Source of the DNA: Thermoguttaceae bacterium | Lineage (GTDB): Bacteria > Planctomycetota > Planctomycetia > Pirellulales > Thermoguttaceae | DNA length: 37,909 bases | Assembly: GCA_017454585.1 (NCBI GenBank) | Contig: JAFTCU010000266.1 | Span: forward strand, 1-37,909 | Reading direction: 5' to 3' | Part shown: positions 24,867-34,200 of the stretch, one piece after another | Numbering within the stretch: the first letter of the stretch is position 1 | Layout: the number at the start of each line of letters is the position of its first letter | The notes under the pieces: model-generated | Database searches by the model: none | Told to the model about the DNA's origin: nothing | What the model saw: only the letters and a program-made list of their open reading frames with translations | Position numbers and translations under genes: made by a program

Positions 24867-26336
24867 TTAATGCTTCTTCGCCGCCTTCACTTCATTGAGC
24901 CATGTATTTAAAACCGTCACTGCTGCCGCAAGCTGGGAAACCGTGTGCTCAAAATCCCGGGCTCCCTGAAGGGTGGAAAGGTTCTGCGTAAGCACATTTT
25001 CCATTCGGACGATTTTTTCGCTCCCTTCGGCGATTTTAGCAGTGGCTTCGCTCATTTCCTTCACTGCGGAAGCAACTGCGTTGAGCTGGGAAACCGTCTG
25101 CGCGAACTGCGCAAGCCTCTGCCCATTTTCCGCAAGAGCTGAATTACAAAGGCTGAAGTATTCGTTATTCTTGTTCATGCAGGCCTGCAGCGTATCACAC
25201 TGACGCTGAACGGCGTTTTGAACGTCTTTTAGTTCTGCAACGTGGCTCTTCCATTGGATCCCGATCGTTTTTTGAAGCTGGGACTCAATTTCAGCCGAAA
25301 TTTCGCGGGAAAGTCCCTGACACGTCTGCGCAACAAAATGGGAAACCCCTTGAGTGAACGCTTCCTCCACAACTTTTCCCATTTGTGTACCAACCGCTTC
25401 AAGACGGCGTGTCCATTCTGTTTCGACTTTCCTGAATGAATTTTCCCACATTTCAGTCTGGCTTTGTGACTGCTTCTCCATCTGGGAAATCAGGCGCATT
25501 CCCTGCGTACGAACAGCCTCAACCATGCCATCTTCGGCTTTGGAAAATTCCTCGAACCGGCCGGCAAGCTCCCGATTCGTCTGAACGTCCACTGCGTCCA
25601 GAAGACGATGTTCAAGTTTATCAACGTAGAACTGGAAGAACATCAAAACGATTGAAAAACTCAGTGCCAGGGCCGTCGTATCGAAGGCAAAACTCAAATC
25701 CGAAATCATTTTCGGAAGCGTTTGTTCCGTATCGGAGAGATTTCCACCCAAACCTCCAATCGCGAGTGTGATCCCCATGACCGTCCCGAGGAAACCGAGG
25801 ATCGGGATCGCCCAAATAATGACCCGGATAAACGCGTAACTCTGCGCCATCCGTGCCGCGTCGAGGTCGGAAAGGTACTTCATCTCGTCCGTAAAACCAC
25901 GAGCGGAATGGTTCCGAATGATGAAATCGAGCGATGCCTTCAAACGCTGAATAAAATACCCGGACCTAACTTTCGCGGGGATTTCGTCCAATTTCTCGAC
26001 CATAACTACTGCGTCATCCGGCTGAAAAAAACCGTTTTTCGGCGCACTAAAAAACGTGTCGGGAGATTGCTCCTGACGCCTGACCCAGTAGGCCTGAAAA
26101 CGAATGTCCCAAAATTTGAACGCCAGTGCCGCGAAACCGATAAAAAACATCAAAATCTCGACGAACGGGATCGTCAGTATTTCACCAGTCGGCGAGATGA
26201 AATAGTGCAGAATAGCCTGGACCTGAAGGACCTGAGCCTTGATTAACCCGTAGAAAACCGCTGTGGCCGCTGCGCCCCATAAAATGGGAGATGTCATGAT
26301 TTTGGAAAACGCGTTTTTCGATTCGGACCCGTTCAT
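24867..26336 (-). CDS. MotA/TolQ/ExbB-family proton-channel protein
   Basis: A 489-residue inner-membrane protein, about twice the length of ExbB. Helices are at about 17-36, 54-74, 170-196 and 215-236. The segment WAIPILGFLGTVMGITLAIGG (split across the third helix) and the LSFAFDTTALALSFSIV helix are the MotA/TolQ/ExbB signature. The C-terminal 240 residues are a hydrophilic, largely helical region with many Gln, suggesting a cytoplasmic coiled coil. Such proteins form a pentameric stator around ExbD/TolR-type helices and use ion flow to move an envelope partner. CAGGAG precedes the ATG, a clear promoter lies upstream, and the ExbD-like gene follows after 11 nt. Confidence 0.92.
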   Translation of the reverse strand: MNGSESKNAFSKIMTSPILWGAAATAVFYGLIKAQVLQVQAILHYFISPTGEILTIPFVEILMFFIGFAALAFKFWDIRFQAYWVRRQEQSPDTFFSAPKNGFFQPDDAVVMVEKLDEIPAKVRSGYFIQRLKASLDFIIRNHSARGFTDEMKYLSDLDAARMAQSYAFIRVIIWAIPILGFLGTVMGITLAIGGLGGNLSDTEQTLPKMISDLSFAFDTTALALSFSIVLMFFQFYVDKLEHRLLDAVDVQTNRELAGRFEEFSKAEDGMVEAVRTQGMRLISQMEKQSQSQTEMWENSFRKVETEWTRRLEAVGTQMGKVVEEAFTQGVSHFVAQTCQGLSREISAEIESQLQKTIGIQWKSHVAELKDVQNAVQRQCDTLQACMNKNNEYFSLCNSALAENGQRLAQFAQTVSQLNAVASAVKEMSEATAKIAEGSEKIVRMENVLTQNLSTLQGARDFEHTVSQLAAAVTVLNTWLNEVKAAKKH

Positions 26337-26384
26337 TTTTCGCTCCTGAAAATCTGTCTTAACGTCATATAATTCAATTCAGGG

Positions 26385-26414
26385 ATTTTAACACAAACCA
26401 AAACAGGAGTCAAG
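26385..26414 (-). promoter_or_regulatory. promoter of the ExbB/ExbD-like operon
   Basis: On the minus strand TTGACT (26409-26414) and TAAAAT (26385-26390), spacer 18. It is immediately downstream of the hisB terminator, which makes the ExbB/ExbD-like pair a separate transcription unit. CTC precedes the -35. Confidence 0.8.
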
Positions 26415-26431
26415 AGCAAAAAATCTAAAGA

Positions 26432-26466
26432 AAAACGGCCGCTGAATTCAGATTTCAACGACCGTC
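26432..26466 (-). terminator. intrinsic terminator of hisB
   Basis: On the minus strand ACGGTCG (26460-26466) pairs with CGGCCGT (26436-26442) with one G-U pair and a 17-nt loop, followed by TTTTT. Confidence 0.75.
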
Positions 26467-26496
26467 AAAAAATTCAGAGAGAGTCAGTCCCAATAA

Positions 26497-27090
26497 TCAA
26501 ATGACCCCTTTGGTGCTTGGAATGTCCCGGAGTCTCGGGTCCATCTCGACCGCCATACGGATCGCACGGGCAGCACATTTGAAAATTCCTTCCGCAATGT
26601 GGTGGCTGTTCTGGCCATACTTCACGTTGATGTGCAGATTGCAAAGAGCGGCACAGGAAAAACCGTGCCAGAAGTCCCGAACCAGTTCCGTGTCAAAGTC
26701 ACCCACTTTCGGCGTGGGAAATTCCGCATTGAAGACAAAGTACGGCCGGCCGCCAAAATCGACAGCGATTTCGACAAGCGTTTCGTCCATCGGGAGCAGG
26801 AAGAACCCATAACGTCGAATTCCCGCTTTATTTCCCAACGCCTTGCGCATGGTTTCACCCAGAACGATCCCTACATCCTCCGTGAGGTGGTGGAAATCGA
26901 CCTGGATGTCACCCTTGGCCTTTAAATTAATATCCATCGCCGAGTGCTTGGCCAGGAGCGTCAGCATGTGTTCCAAAAAACCAACTTTCAAATCCAGCCG
27001 CGACTTGCCCGTCCCGTCCAGATTCAGAGTCATTTGGATTTGCGTCTCGTTCGTATTACGTTCAATTTCAGCTTTGCGCAATTCAGTCAT
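26497..27090 (-). CDS. hisB: imidazoleglycerol-phosphate dehydratase
   Basis: HisB catalyses the sixth step of histidine synthesis, dehydration of imidazole glycerol phosphate, using two Mn sites. I choose the ATG at 27090 (AAAGGA seven bases upstream, product starting MTELRKAEIERNT), giving 197 residues, the normal length; the in-frame ATG at 27138 would overlap the upstream gene. Metal-binding motifs HHLTED and HHIAEG are both intact, as is EIERNTNET at the start. It is the single-function type, without a phosphatase domain. No other his genes are present, so the pathway is scattered in this genome. It follows the squalene-fold gene by 40 nt and ends in a terminator. Confidence 0.97.
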   Translation of the reverse strand: MTELRKAEIERNTNETQIQMTLNLDGTGKSRLDLKVGFLEHMLTLLAKHSAMDINLKAKGDIQVDFHHLTEDVGIVLGETMRKALGNKAGIRRYGFFLLPMDETLVEIAVDFGGRPYFVFNAEFPTPKVGDFDTELVRDFWHGFSCAALCNLHINVKYGQNSHHIAEGIFKCAARAIRMAVEMDPRLRDIPSTKGVI

Positions 27091-27130
27091 TTTGGTTCCT
27101 TTTGAATGATTCAGAAGGGCAGCGTTGATT

Positions 27131-29236
27131 TTACTCAAAATTCCCAGTGATATTCTCGGGCGTTTCTATTGCGCCTTTCGTAGTTTCCGCGTCCAATCCT
27201 GCCGGTTCAGCAGACTGAGCCGCCGGGGCAGGAGCCGGAGCCTGATTTTCTGCCGGAGCCGTCTGCGTTGCCGCAGGGGCCTCAGGAGTTTCATCAGGAA
27301 CCGCGTCGAGGTTCATCTTCCCGTTTTCGTCGAACAGTTTGGCGTAAATCGGCAGATGGCGGTAATAAACTTCCAACATATAAATACTCAGGCACGTCAT
27401 ATAAAGACGCCCCCCCTGATCGTCTGCGAAACGGTCCGAATCCGGGTTCCAGCTTCCTTTTTCAGGGCCAGTTTTCACTTGATGGGAAGGAAGTTCCTGA
27501 CGCATGATCGCGTTCCAGTCCTTCCACCAGTGCCCCTCTTTGTGGTGCATCGCCTGAGTCGCGTAGTACCACTTGTAAACGTCCGTTTCTCCCTTGAAAC
27601 TCACCGGCTCGGTCAGAACCCTCGTCAGAGCCTTTTCCATACGCGGGTCATTCTGTTCCCAACCAAGATATTGACGGCATAATATTCCCTCGGCAGTCAT
27701 CGTCATACTTGGATACGTTTCTTCCAGAGTGTAACGGTAGTAGGTCAAATCATTGGCCGCACTGTTTGCGTCAAGGTAACGTGTAATCCCGTCCAGTGTT
27801 TCCTGTGGAACTTCCAGCCCTGCCATACGTGCGCTTTGGAGCGCCATCAGGACCCAGCCGGTTACGGAAAGGTCAGACATTTCGTCCTTTTGTGTCGTGT
27901 ACCGCCACGCACCATCGGTATGCTGTGTGCTCACAAGGAATGCGACCGCCTTCTCGGCAGGTTTACGGTATCTGGGTTCTTTTGTCATTCCATACAATTC
28001 ACAAAGGGCGATCGTAGCCTGCGAATGTGTATAAAACGGGTGATTGTACATTCCATCCTGCGGGAAAAACTGGCCATCCGGGCCCTGCTGCTTGAGGAGC
28101 CAGTTCCACCCTGTTGCAACGACCTGACGATACTTGCCAATGTCCTTGATTTCTTTCATTTTGCGTTCGTAACGCTTTTTGGACTTTCGGTCTTTTTCCT
28201 CAATTTTGGGCGGATGCTGCGTATAACCCGCTCCCTGGAACGCCAGAAGAGCCATGGCCGTCGCGGCAATACGATTCTGGCAATCATCGAGACCTCCTGA
28301 ATACGGGCCTTCCAAACTCCACGAACCGCTGTTCGGGCCTTTCTTTTCCTGCTGTTTCACGAGCCACTGAAGGCCAAGCTCCACTGCGTCTTCGGTCGAT
28401 TTCGTTCCCCCGTATTTTCCGAGCAGACCTTTTCGCCCGCCTGGGTTTCGTCCGTCAAAACGTGCGCCTACAGGCGCTTCTTTTAATCTGGCAGCAAGAG
28501 TTCCATCCTCTGATTCCGGCGCGGATTCCGGCTCAAGCATCGGGTCTTCCACCGGATTGTCCTCTTCGGCCATTTCGGAAACTTCCGGTTCCTCTGTCGG
28601 AGAAGCTGTTTCCGTTTCAAGCTCCTGCTGAACACCGACTTCCTCGTTCCAGATTTCCTCTTCCTCCTGGACTTCTTCCTCCTCCATCTCGACAACACAC
28701 TCGATGACGATTGGCTTCGGTTTTGGCGGTACAGCAGAGAAAATCAGAGCGCCAATGAGGATCAGAATGACGTGACCAATTGTCGAAAGGAACCACGGCG
28801 GAGCACCCTTCGCGATTTTATCGGTCAGTTCCTCCTCTTCCTCCTCCTGCTCTTCCCGAACATGAATCTCTTCCGCGAGATATTCGTCCTGAACGGGCAA
28901 ATACTCATTCGTGTCCACCTGACTGATTTCCGCCGCGAGGGAAGCAGCCTCCTCGGAAATTTCTTTCGGCTCTTCCACTTGAGAAACTGGAACCGGTTTC
29001 AAGCCCGAAGTTTTCTTCTGGGACGTGAGCGGGGTATTGGCCGGGACAACCGATGGCTTGAGCGGCTGCGGCCGAAGTGACTGCGGCTTCACCGGCTGCG
29101 GCTTAAGCGGCTGCGGTTTGAGCGGCTGTGGTTTGAGCGGCTGTGGTTTCAGTGACTGGGGCTTGAGCGGCTGTGGTTTAAGCGGGCGTTGTTTCGGATT
29201 TTCAGGTGTAGCCATAATACTGGGGAAAAGACGCAT
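27131..29236 (-). CDS. membrane-anchored squalene-cyclase-fold (prenyltransferase-repeat) protein with proline-rich tail
   Basis: A protein of 701 residues; an ATG at 29215 (MATPENPKQ) is an equally plausible start because neither has a clear Shine-Dalgarno. Order: a cytoplasmic tail with nine (P/S)LKPQ repeats (18-62), a Glu-rich stretch, one membrane helix (about 146-170), a PKPKP then very acidic region (171-245), an alpha/alpha-barrel region of squalene-cyclase type (about 270-640; repeated GLQWLVKQQ, GWNWLLKQQGPDGQF, AVAFLVSTQHTDGAW), and an Ala/Pro/Gln-rich C-terminus. I see no DxDD motif, so cyclase activity is unlikely. The single helix plus Pro/Lys/Glu-rich segment recalls TonB-like proteins, and an ExbB/ExbD-like operon lies 0.8 kb downstream. 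A role with that pair is inference. Confidence 0.85.
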   Translation of the reverse strand: MRLFPSIMATPENPKQRPLKPQPLKPQSLKPQPLKPQPLKPQPLKPQPVKPQSLRPQPLKPSVVPANTPLTSQKKTSGLKPVPVSQVEEPKEISEEAASLAAEISQVDTNEYLPVQDEYLAEEIHVREEQEEEEEELTDKIAKGAPPWFLSTIGHVILILIGALIFSAVPPKPKPIVIECVVEMEEEEVQEEEEIWNEEVGVQQELETETASPTEEPEVSEMAEEDNPVEDPMLEPESAPESEDGTLAARLKEAPVGARFDGRNPGGRKGLLGKYGGTKSTEDAVELGLQWLVKQQEKKGPNSGSWSLEGPYSGGLDDCQNRIAATAMALLAFQGAGYTQHPPKIEEKDRKSKKRYERKMKEIKDIGKYRQVVATGWNWLLKQQGPDGQFFPQDGMYNHPFYTHSQATIALCELYGMTKEPRYRKPAEKAVAFLVSTQHTDGAWRYTTQKDEMSDLSVTGWVLMALQSARMAGLEVPQETLDGITRYLDANSAANDLTYYRYTLEETYPSMTMTAEGILCRQYLGWEQNDPRMEKALTRVLTEPVSFKGETDVYKWYYATQAMHHKEGHWWKDWNAIMRQELPSHQVKTGPEKGSWNPDSDRFADDQGGRLYMTCLSIYMLEVYYRHLPIYAKLFDENGKMNLDAVPDETPEAPAATQTAPAENQAPAPAPAAQSAEPAGLDAETTKGAIETPENITGNFE
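29051..29185 (-). repeat. nine 15-bp tandem units encoding (P/S)LKPQ
   Basis: The in-frame repeat covers residues 18-62 of the squalene-fold protein. Units vary in codon use and include PVKPQ, SLRPQ and a last PLKPS. Length polymorphism between strains is likely. Confidence 0.85.
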
Positions 29237-29304
29237 CCAGCGCCGTTAAAACAGGAAACTTAAGGGATTACACTTCAACGACGGCAAACGCACCGTCCTC
29301 GAAG

Positions 29305-30285
29305 TTAAAACCACGCGTTAAACCCGGTCCCGCCGAGCTGATCGTGGAAATTCAGCAGGATACGCGAGGTGTGGAAGAAAACCGGAGCCGCGAAGCAAAT
29401 AGAATCAATGCGGTCCAGAATTCCACCATGCCCAACGACCAGTGTACCGTAATCTCGCACACCCCGGTCGCGTTTGATTGCCGAAAGGGTCAGCGAGCCC
29501 CCTGAGGCCATGAGTGCGATCAGCATCGCGGAAAGGCCATCAGCCCAGGCCGGGAATGGAGTCATAGGACTCGCCAGTGTGCCGACGAAAAGGGTTCCAA
29601 CCATTCCAAAACAAAGCCCTTCCCACGTTTTTGAAGTATTCACGTTCGGCGCGATTGGATGCGGATTGGTGAAAAAAGCCTTCGTCAGGAATGGGAAAAG
29701 TTCGGAAAGCTGAGTCATCAGGAGGAAAAAAAGGAGGAGGCCAGCCTTGGCACTCGAACTGTTTTCCGGAAGTTTAAGCGTCAGCAATGCCGGCGCGAAA
29801 CTGAGCGAATAAACACAAATCAGAAGGGAAACACTGATTTGGGTGATACGCGTCAGGTAAAATTTTGTGTCTCCGAACATCGCGATGATGATCGGAATAA
29901 GAAGAAAAATGACCGACGGGATAAGCACGGAATACACGTCATACCACTCAAGCCAAACAAAAATGTACTGAAGCGGAACACAAAAAAAGAAAAGAAGGAA
30001 AAGCGCACGGTGATCCGCCTGGCGTGTGGGGATCAGCGTAATGAACTCTCGCATCGCCCAAAACGACATGGCCCCGAACAGAAAGATGACGAACCCGGTA
30101 CTCAAATACCACGCAAAGGCCACAAAAACAAAAAGTGCCCACCAACTGTTCACACGTGAGCAGAATTTATCAAGCCTCAAGGGGTCGATCGAGGAGTTCT
30201 TCTGATTCTTCAGAATCGTTGTCGTGAGGGAAATAATCCCCAAAACGATCAGAACTCCAATGAAAAAAATGAACGTATAATCCAT
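29305..30285 (-). CDS. cdsA: phosphatidate cytidylyltransferase
   Basis: CdsA makes CDP-diacylglycerol from phosphatidic acid and CTP in the inner membrane, the branch point for bacterial phospholipids. The 326-residue product has about eight helices and ends with the family signature: SAIKRDRGVRDYG followed by GHGGILDRID (about residues 267-293). The usual Lys-Asp of the signature is replaced by Arg-Asp (VRD). It follows the acyltransferase gene by 67 nt on the same strand, so product and substrate enzymes are linked. No strong Shine-Dalgarno is seen. The N-terminal helices are less conserved, as usual for the family. Confidence 0.93.
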   Translation of the reverse strand: MDYTFIFFIGVLIVLGIISLTTTILKNQKNSSIDPLRLDKFCSRVNSWWALFVFVAFAWYLSTGFVIFLFGAMSFWAMREFITLIPTRQADHRALFLLFFFCVPLQYIFVWLEWYDVYSVLIPSVIFLLIPIIIAMFGDTKFYLTRITQISVSLLICVYSLSFAPALLTLKLPENSSSAKAGLLLFFLLMTQLSELFPFLTKAFFTNPHPIAPNVNTSKTWEGLCFGMVGTLFVGTLASPMTPFPAWADGLSAMLIALMASGGSLTLSAIKRDRGVRDYGTLVVGHGGILDRIDSICFAAPVFFHTSRILLNFHDQLGGTGFNAWF

Positions 30286-30352
30286 TATTCTAAAAGTTGA
30301 GCGTGATGGCTGGAGTCACAAAACACTCGATACGAAAAGTCGATTCCGTACT

Positions 30353-31060
30353 TCACACTCTTTTCTTTAGGTCTAAAATTGCCTGCCGTGCGCGGTCCAG
30401 GAAGTCCTGCCTCTTCTCGTTCTTTTCCAGCCACAGCGGATTTCCAAATGTTACATGGCTCAGGAGCGGAACAGGAAGGTATGTCCCACGCGGAAGGATA
30501 CGATTCATGTTGTCAATATAAATCGGGATCAGTTCCAGTTCAGGGCGTTTCTTGCACATATAGTACAGTCCGCTCTTGAACTCCGCCATTTGTCCGGATG
30601 ATTGCCGCCCGCCTTCCGGGAAAATAATAATGGAGTACTGATTCCCCATTTCCCGAAGCATTTCATCCACTGGATTGTTGTGAACTTTCACATTTTGCCG
30701 TTCCAGCAGGATACAATTAAAAAGCCTCTTCGCGATGTAGGGACGCAGTATTCCACTGCCCCAGTAGTCCTTCGCAGCAACAGGGCGTATAACTTTGCGG
30801 ACATAATCCGGCATGGCGGACCAAATCACCAGCATATCGAGGTGACTCGTATGATTCGCATAATAGACTCTCTGGCACGTGTCTGGCTGGGAGTACCAAC
30901 TTGAGGTAGCGCCACTCAAAAACCGGGAAAGACCTGAAAACACAGCACGACCTATCACCGCATCAATCGAAAAACATCGATGCGGCGGAATGGCTGACTG
31001 CTGCTCGCTTTCAGCTTGAGGGTTTTGCGTCTTTTCAGGTTCCTGGGCTGCCTCTGGCAT
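30353..31060 (-). CDS. plsC: 1-acylglycerol-3-phosphate acyltransferase (PlsC-type)
   Basis: A 235-residue PlsC-type acyltransferase, which makes phosphatidic acid from lysophosphatidic acid at the inner membrane. The catalytic NHTSHLD (His70-x4-Asp75) and substrate-binding FPEGGR (147-152, normally FPEGTR) are intact. The first 30 residues are Gln/Glu/Pro-rich and not part of the fold, so a start further downstream is possible, but the next ATG would remove part of the domain. It precedes cdsA and has its own promoter. Other acyl acceptors are possible because this family is broad. Confidence 0.88.
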   Translation of the reverse strand: MPEAAQEPEKTQNPQAESEQQSAIPPHRCFSIDAVIGRAVFSGLSRFLSGATSSWYSQPDTCQRVYYANHTSHLDMLVIWSAMPDYVRKVIRPVAAKDYWGSGILRPYIAKRLFNCILLERQNVKVHNNPVDEMLREMGNQYSIIIFPEGGRQSSGQMAEFKSGLYYMCKKRPELELIPIYIDNMNRILPRGTYLPVPLLSHVTFGNPLWLEKNEKRQDFLDRARQAILDLKKRV

Positions 31061-31149
31061 GACAAAGAGAGCAAATAAAAAAAAGGGAATGAAGTCACCT
31101 GATTCAACGAAGTTTTGCTCAGGATTTTCTTCAAAAAATACTCAATTTT

Positions 31150-31177
31150 ATTTTACCCTTTTTGCAAATTTTAACAA
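31150..31177 (-). promoter_or_regulatory. probable promoter of the plsC-cdsA operon
   Basis: On the minus strand TTGTTA (31172-31177) and TAAAAT (31150-31155), spacer 16, in the gap after the ATPase gene. Confidence 0.5.
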
Positions 31178-31226
31178 GCCCTAATGTTCTCTTTTTCTTG
31201 ATTTTTTTGAAATTTTTATTAAAATA

Positions 31227-34200
31227 TCAGGAAATGAGTAAACTCAGCTTCCTCGCGATCCAGCCAACCAACAGAACCGTTGAGGTCAAAACCGTGATTT
31301 CCAGCCACTGAATAAGCGTAAGCGGTACAGTACGGAAAAAAACTCCAACAGCCGGAATCTGAACCAGCACGATCTGCGTCAATGTAATCAGGAAAATGAT
31401 CGTCAAAAAACCTCTGCACTTCAGCAGATCGCAGAATGCGGATTCATGCCCCGAAAGAGAGCGGCAGTTAAATTTATGCCAGAACTGGAACATGACCAGC
31501 ATCGTAAAGAAAATCGTGAGAGATTCAAGGCTTTGAACATCAAAACTGCCATCGGCGCCTTTCGTGACGAACCACCCACCAAAGAGGGACGCAAAGAGGA
31601 TGGACGTCTGAAAAACGCTCACAATTCCTATGTTCAGCAGCATTTCTGATGTGATGATACTTGCGCTGCGTTGGATGGGCGGTTGATCCAATACATTCGC
31701 CCGAGGCGGTTGTGTGGAATAAGCGATTGCCGCAAAAGTGTCCATGATGATGTTGATCCAAAGAAGTTGCGTGACCGTAAGCGGAAGCGGAACTCCAACG
31801 CAAGGGCCGATCACCGCACAAAGGAGCGCCGCAGCGTTCACGCTCAGCTGGAACTGAAGGAAGCGCTGAATGTTCTGGTAGAGCGTGCGGCCCCAGCGGA
31901 CTCCTGTCACGATGTTCGTAAAATCATCGCTCATCAGCACGATGTCGCTCGCCTCTTTTGCGACTTCGGTCCCGGTTTTTCCCATGGCAAGACCAACGTC
32001 GGCAAATTTTAGCGCGGGCGCGTCGTTTGTACCGTCGCCGGTCATCGCCACGACTTCGCCATCCTCGTGGAGCGCCTTGACCAGCCGCAGTTTATCCGAG
32101 GGCGTGGAACGGGCCAAAACTCGCAGAGCCTTGGCCTTTTCGGGAAGTTCTTCGTCCGGGATCGCGTTAAATTCCTCGGAAGTCATGACCAGTTCCGATT
32201 CCGATCCGGAGTAGATCCCTGCGTCGCGAGCAATCGCCCGGGCGGTAGGAAGCGCGTCGCCTGTAACCATTTTCACCACGATCCCGGCCTTCTGGCAGTG
32301 CGCCACCGCATCAGGGACCTCTGCGCGCAGCGGATCAGCGATCCCCAGGATCCCTGTCAGGGTAAACTCCTTGTAAGGTTCATCTTCGATCAAAATGCCA
32401 AGGGGCACACCATTTTCGGGGAAATATCCTTCCGCAAAGGCCAGTATCCGCAGACCACGCGATGAGGCTTCCGCGACCAGATTTTCGAGTTTCGCCCGAA
32501 CTTCCGGAGTGAGAGGCTGAACCGTTCCATCGTTCAGAATCTTCGAGCAACGGAGCAGGATCCGCTCGGGGGCTCCCTTCAGAAAGATGAGTGAGTTTCC
32601 ATTTTCCAGGACTTTCACCGCCGACATTTTGCGCTGGGAATTATGCCCAAGTACTTCCTGGACCTGGGCCTGAAGTCGAACTGGTCCGTAAGCGGTCCCC
32701 AACCGATCGAGGAATTTTAAAAACGCACATTCCGTCGGGTTTCCGATCCCGCTGACTATTCGCGAGCCATCAGGAGCGGTTTCCACGTGTAGGTCCGCGC
32801 TCGAATTGACGCAGATCCCCTGAACGAGTCGGTCCCAATTCGGGTTTTGGGGGAGTTTTTCCAGCTCGTGCGCTGTCGAAAATTCTGTCGTGCCCATCAC
32901 TCCCCATACGGGAGACATTTGATTTTGGGTCAGCGTCCCGGTTTTATCCGTGCAAATGACCGTCGCGGAACCGATGGTTTCCGAAGCGACGAGTTTACGG
33001 ACGAGGCAGTTTTCCCGGGCCATTTTCATCATATTCAGCGCGAGCGAAACGGTGACCATCATCGGAAGCCCCTCCGGAACCGCCACGACGATGATCGTGA
33101 CTGCCACGACGAACGAAAGCAGAACGTCCTGCAAGAGATTTAGCCCGCTCTGAAATTCTGGCTCGCCCGGTGCCGAGGTGACCATCGCGCAGATCCCGAG
33201 CAGAAGCACGAACGAAACCGCTGCCATCGGGATGAAACAAAGGAATCTTTTCCAAAGCGCATCCATTTCCAGGTCCATGCTCTGAAAAAACGGTTTGAGG
33301 AGAAACCGGACCGAAAGGAAACCCAAAACCAACGCGCCAAGAATCACGAGCGCAAGCTGGTGATTCAAGCCGTTCGTGTTCAGCAGAGTGGAAACCATTC
33401 CTTCTTCATGAATCGCTGAAATAGCGGCTTGAACGCTCATCACGGTGAAGATCAGCAGAGCGCCGGCGACTCCTACCGCGCTGATCGTTTTGGCCAGACG
33501 TGTCAGTTTTTGGGTCAAAGGCGTTTCGCTCTCGTAGGAATCCTCCGCCAGAGCCGAGGCGATTTTGCCCATTTGCGTCGCGTCTCCGACGGCCGTCACC
33601 CGGAGCCAGCCGGAACCATCCGCGACCATCGTCCCGCGGGCGGCAAAGGAGGGGTTGGAAAGCTGATTGATGGTTTTGAGTTGCCCGGCGTCTTCGAGGT
33701 CTACGTCTTCGAAAAAGACCTTTTTACTCACTGGCAGAGACTCGCCCGTCATCATCGACTGCTCGATTTTCAGGTTGGAAACATCGAGGAACACGCCGTC
33801 TGCCGGGATTTTATCCCCAATCGTGAGCTTGATCACGTCACCGACCACGATCTCGCCGATGTGCAGTTCCGTGAGCGGGCCATTTCTGAGGGCTTTGACC
33901 GTAATGTCGTCCTTCACTTTGTTCAGGAGCTCGAATTCCCGAGCGCTCTTTCGTTCGGAGAAAAAACCGACGAGCGTCGCCAGCCCAATCGCAATGAATA
34001 TCCCGATCGTATCGAGAAAACTCGCGTCCGGACTGTGCAAAACCCACTTTTCGATCGAGGCGATCGCCAACGCCAGAACCGCCGAAACCATCAGGATCAA
34101 AATGGTAGGATCCTCGAATTTCTCGAACAACTCTTTCCACCACGGTTTGCGTTTTGGCGGAGTAAGCTCATTTCGGCCAAACTTTTTCCGCAGAGCCTGG

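Noticed and set aside
26497..27138. Longer hisB starting at 27138
   Set aside because: It would overlap the upstream gene; the ATG at 27090 has a Shine-Dalgarno and gives the normal HisB N-terminus.
27131..29236. Squalene-hopene cyclase
   Set aside because: No DxDD catalytic motif is seen, and the membrane anchor and proline-rich tail do not fit the enzyme.
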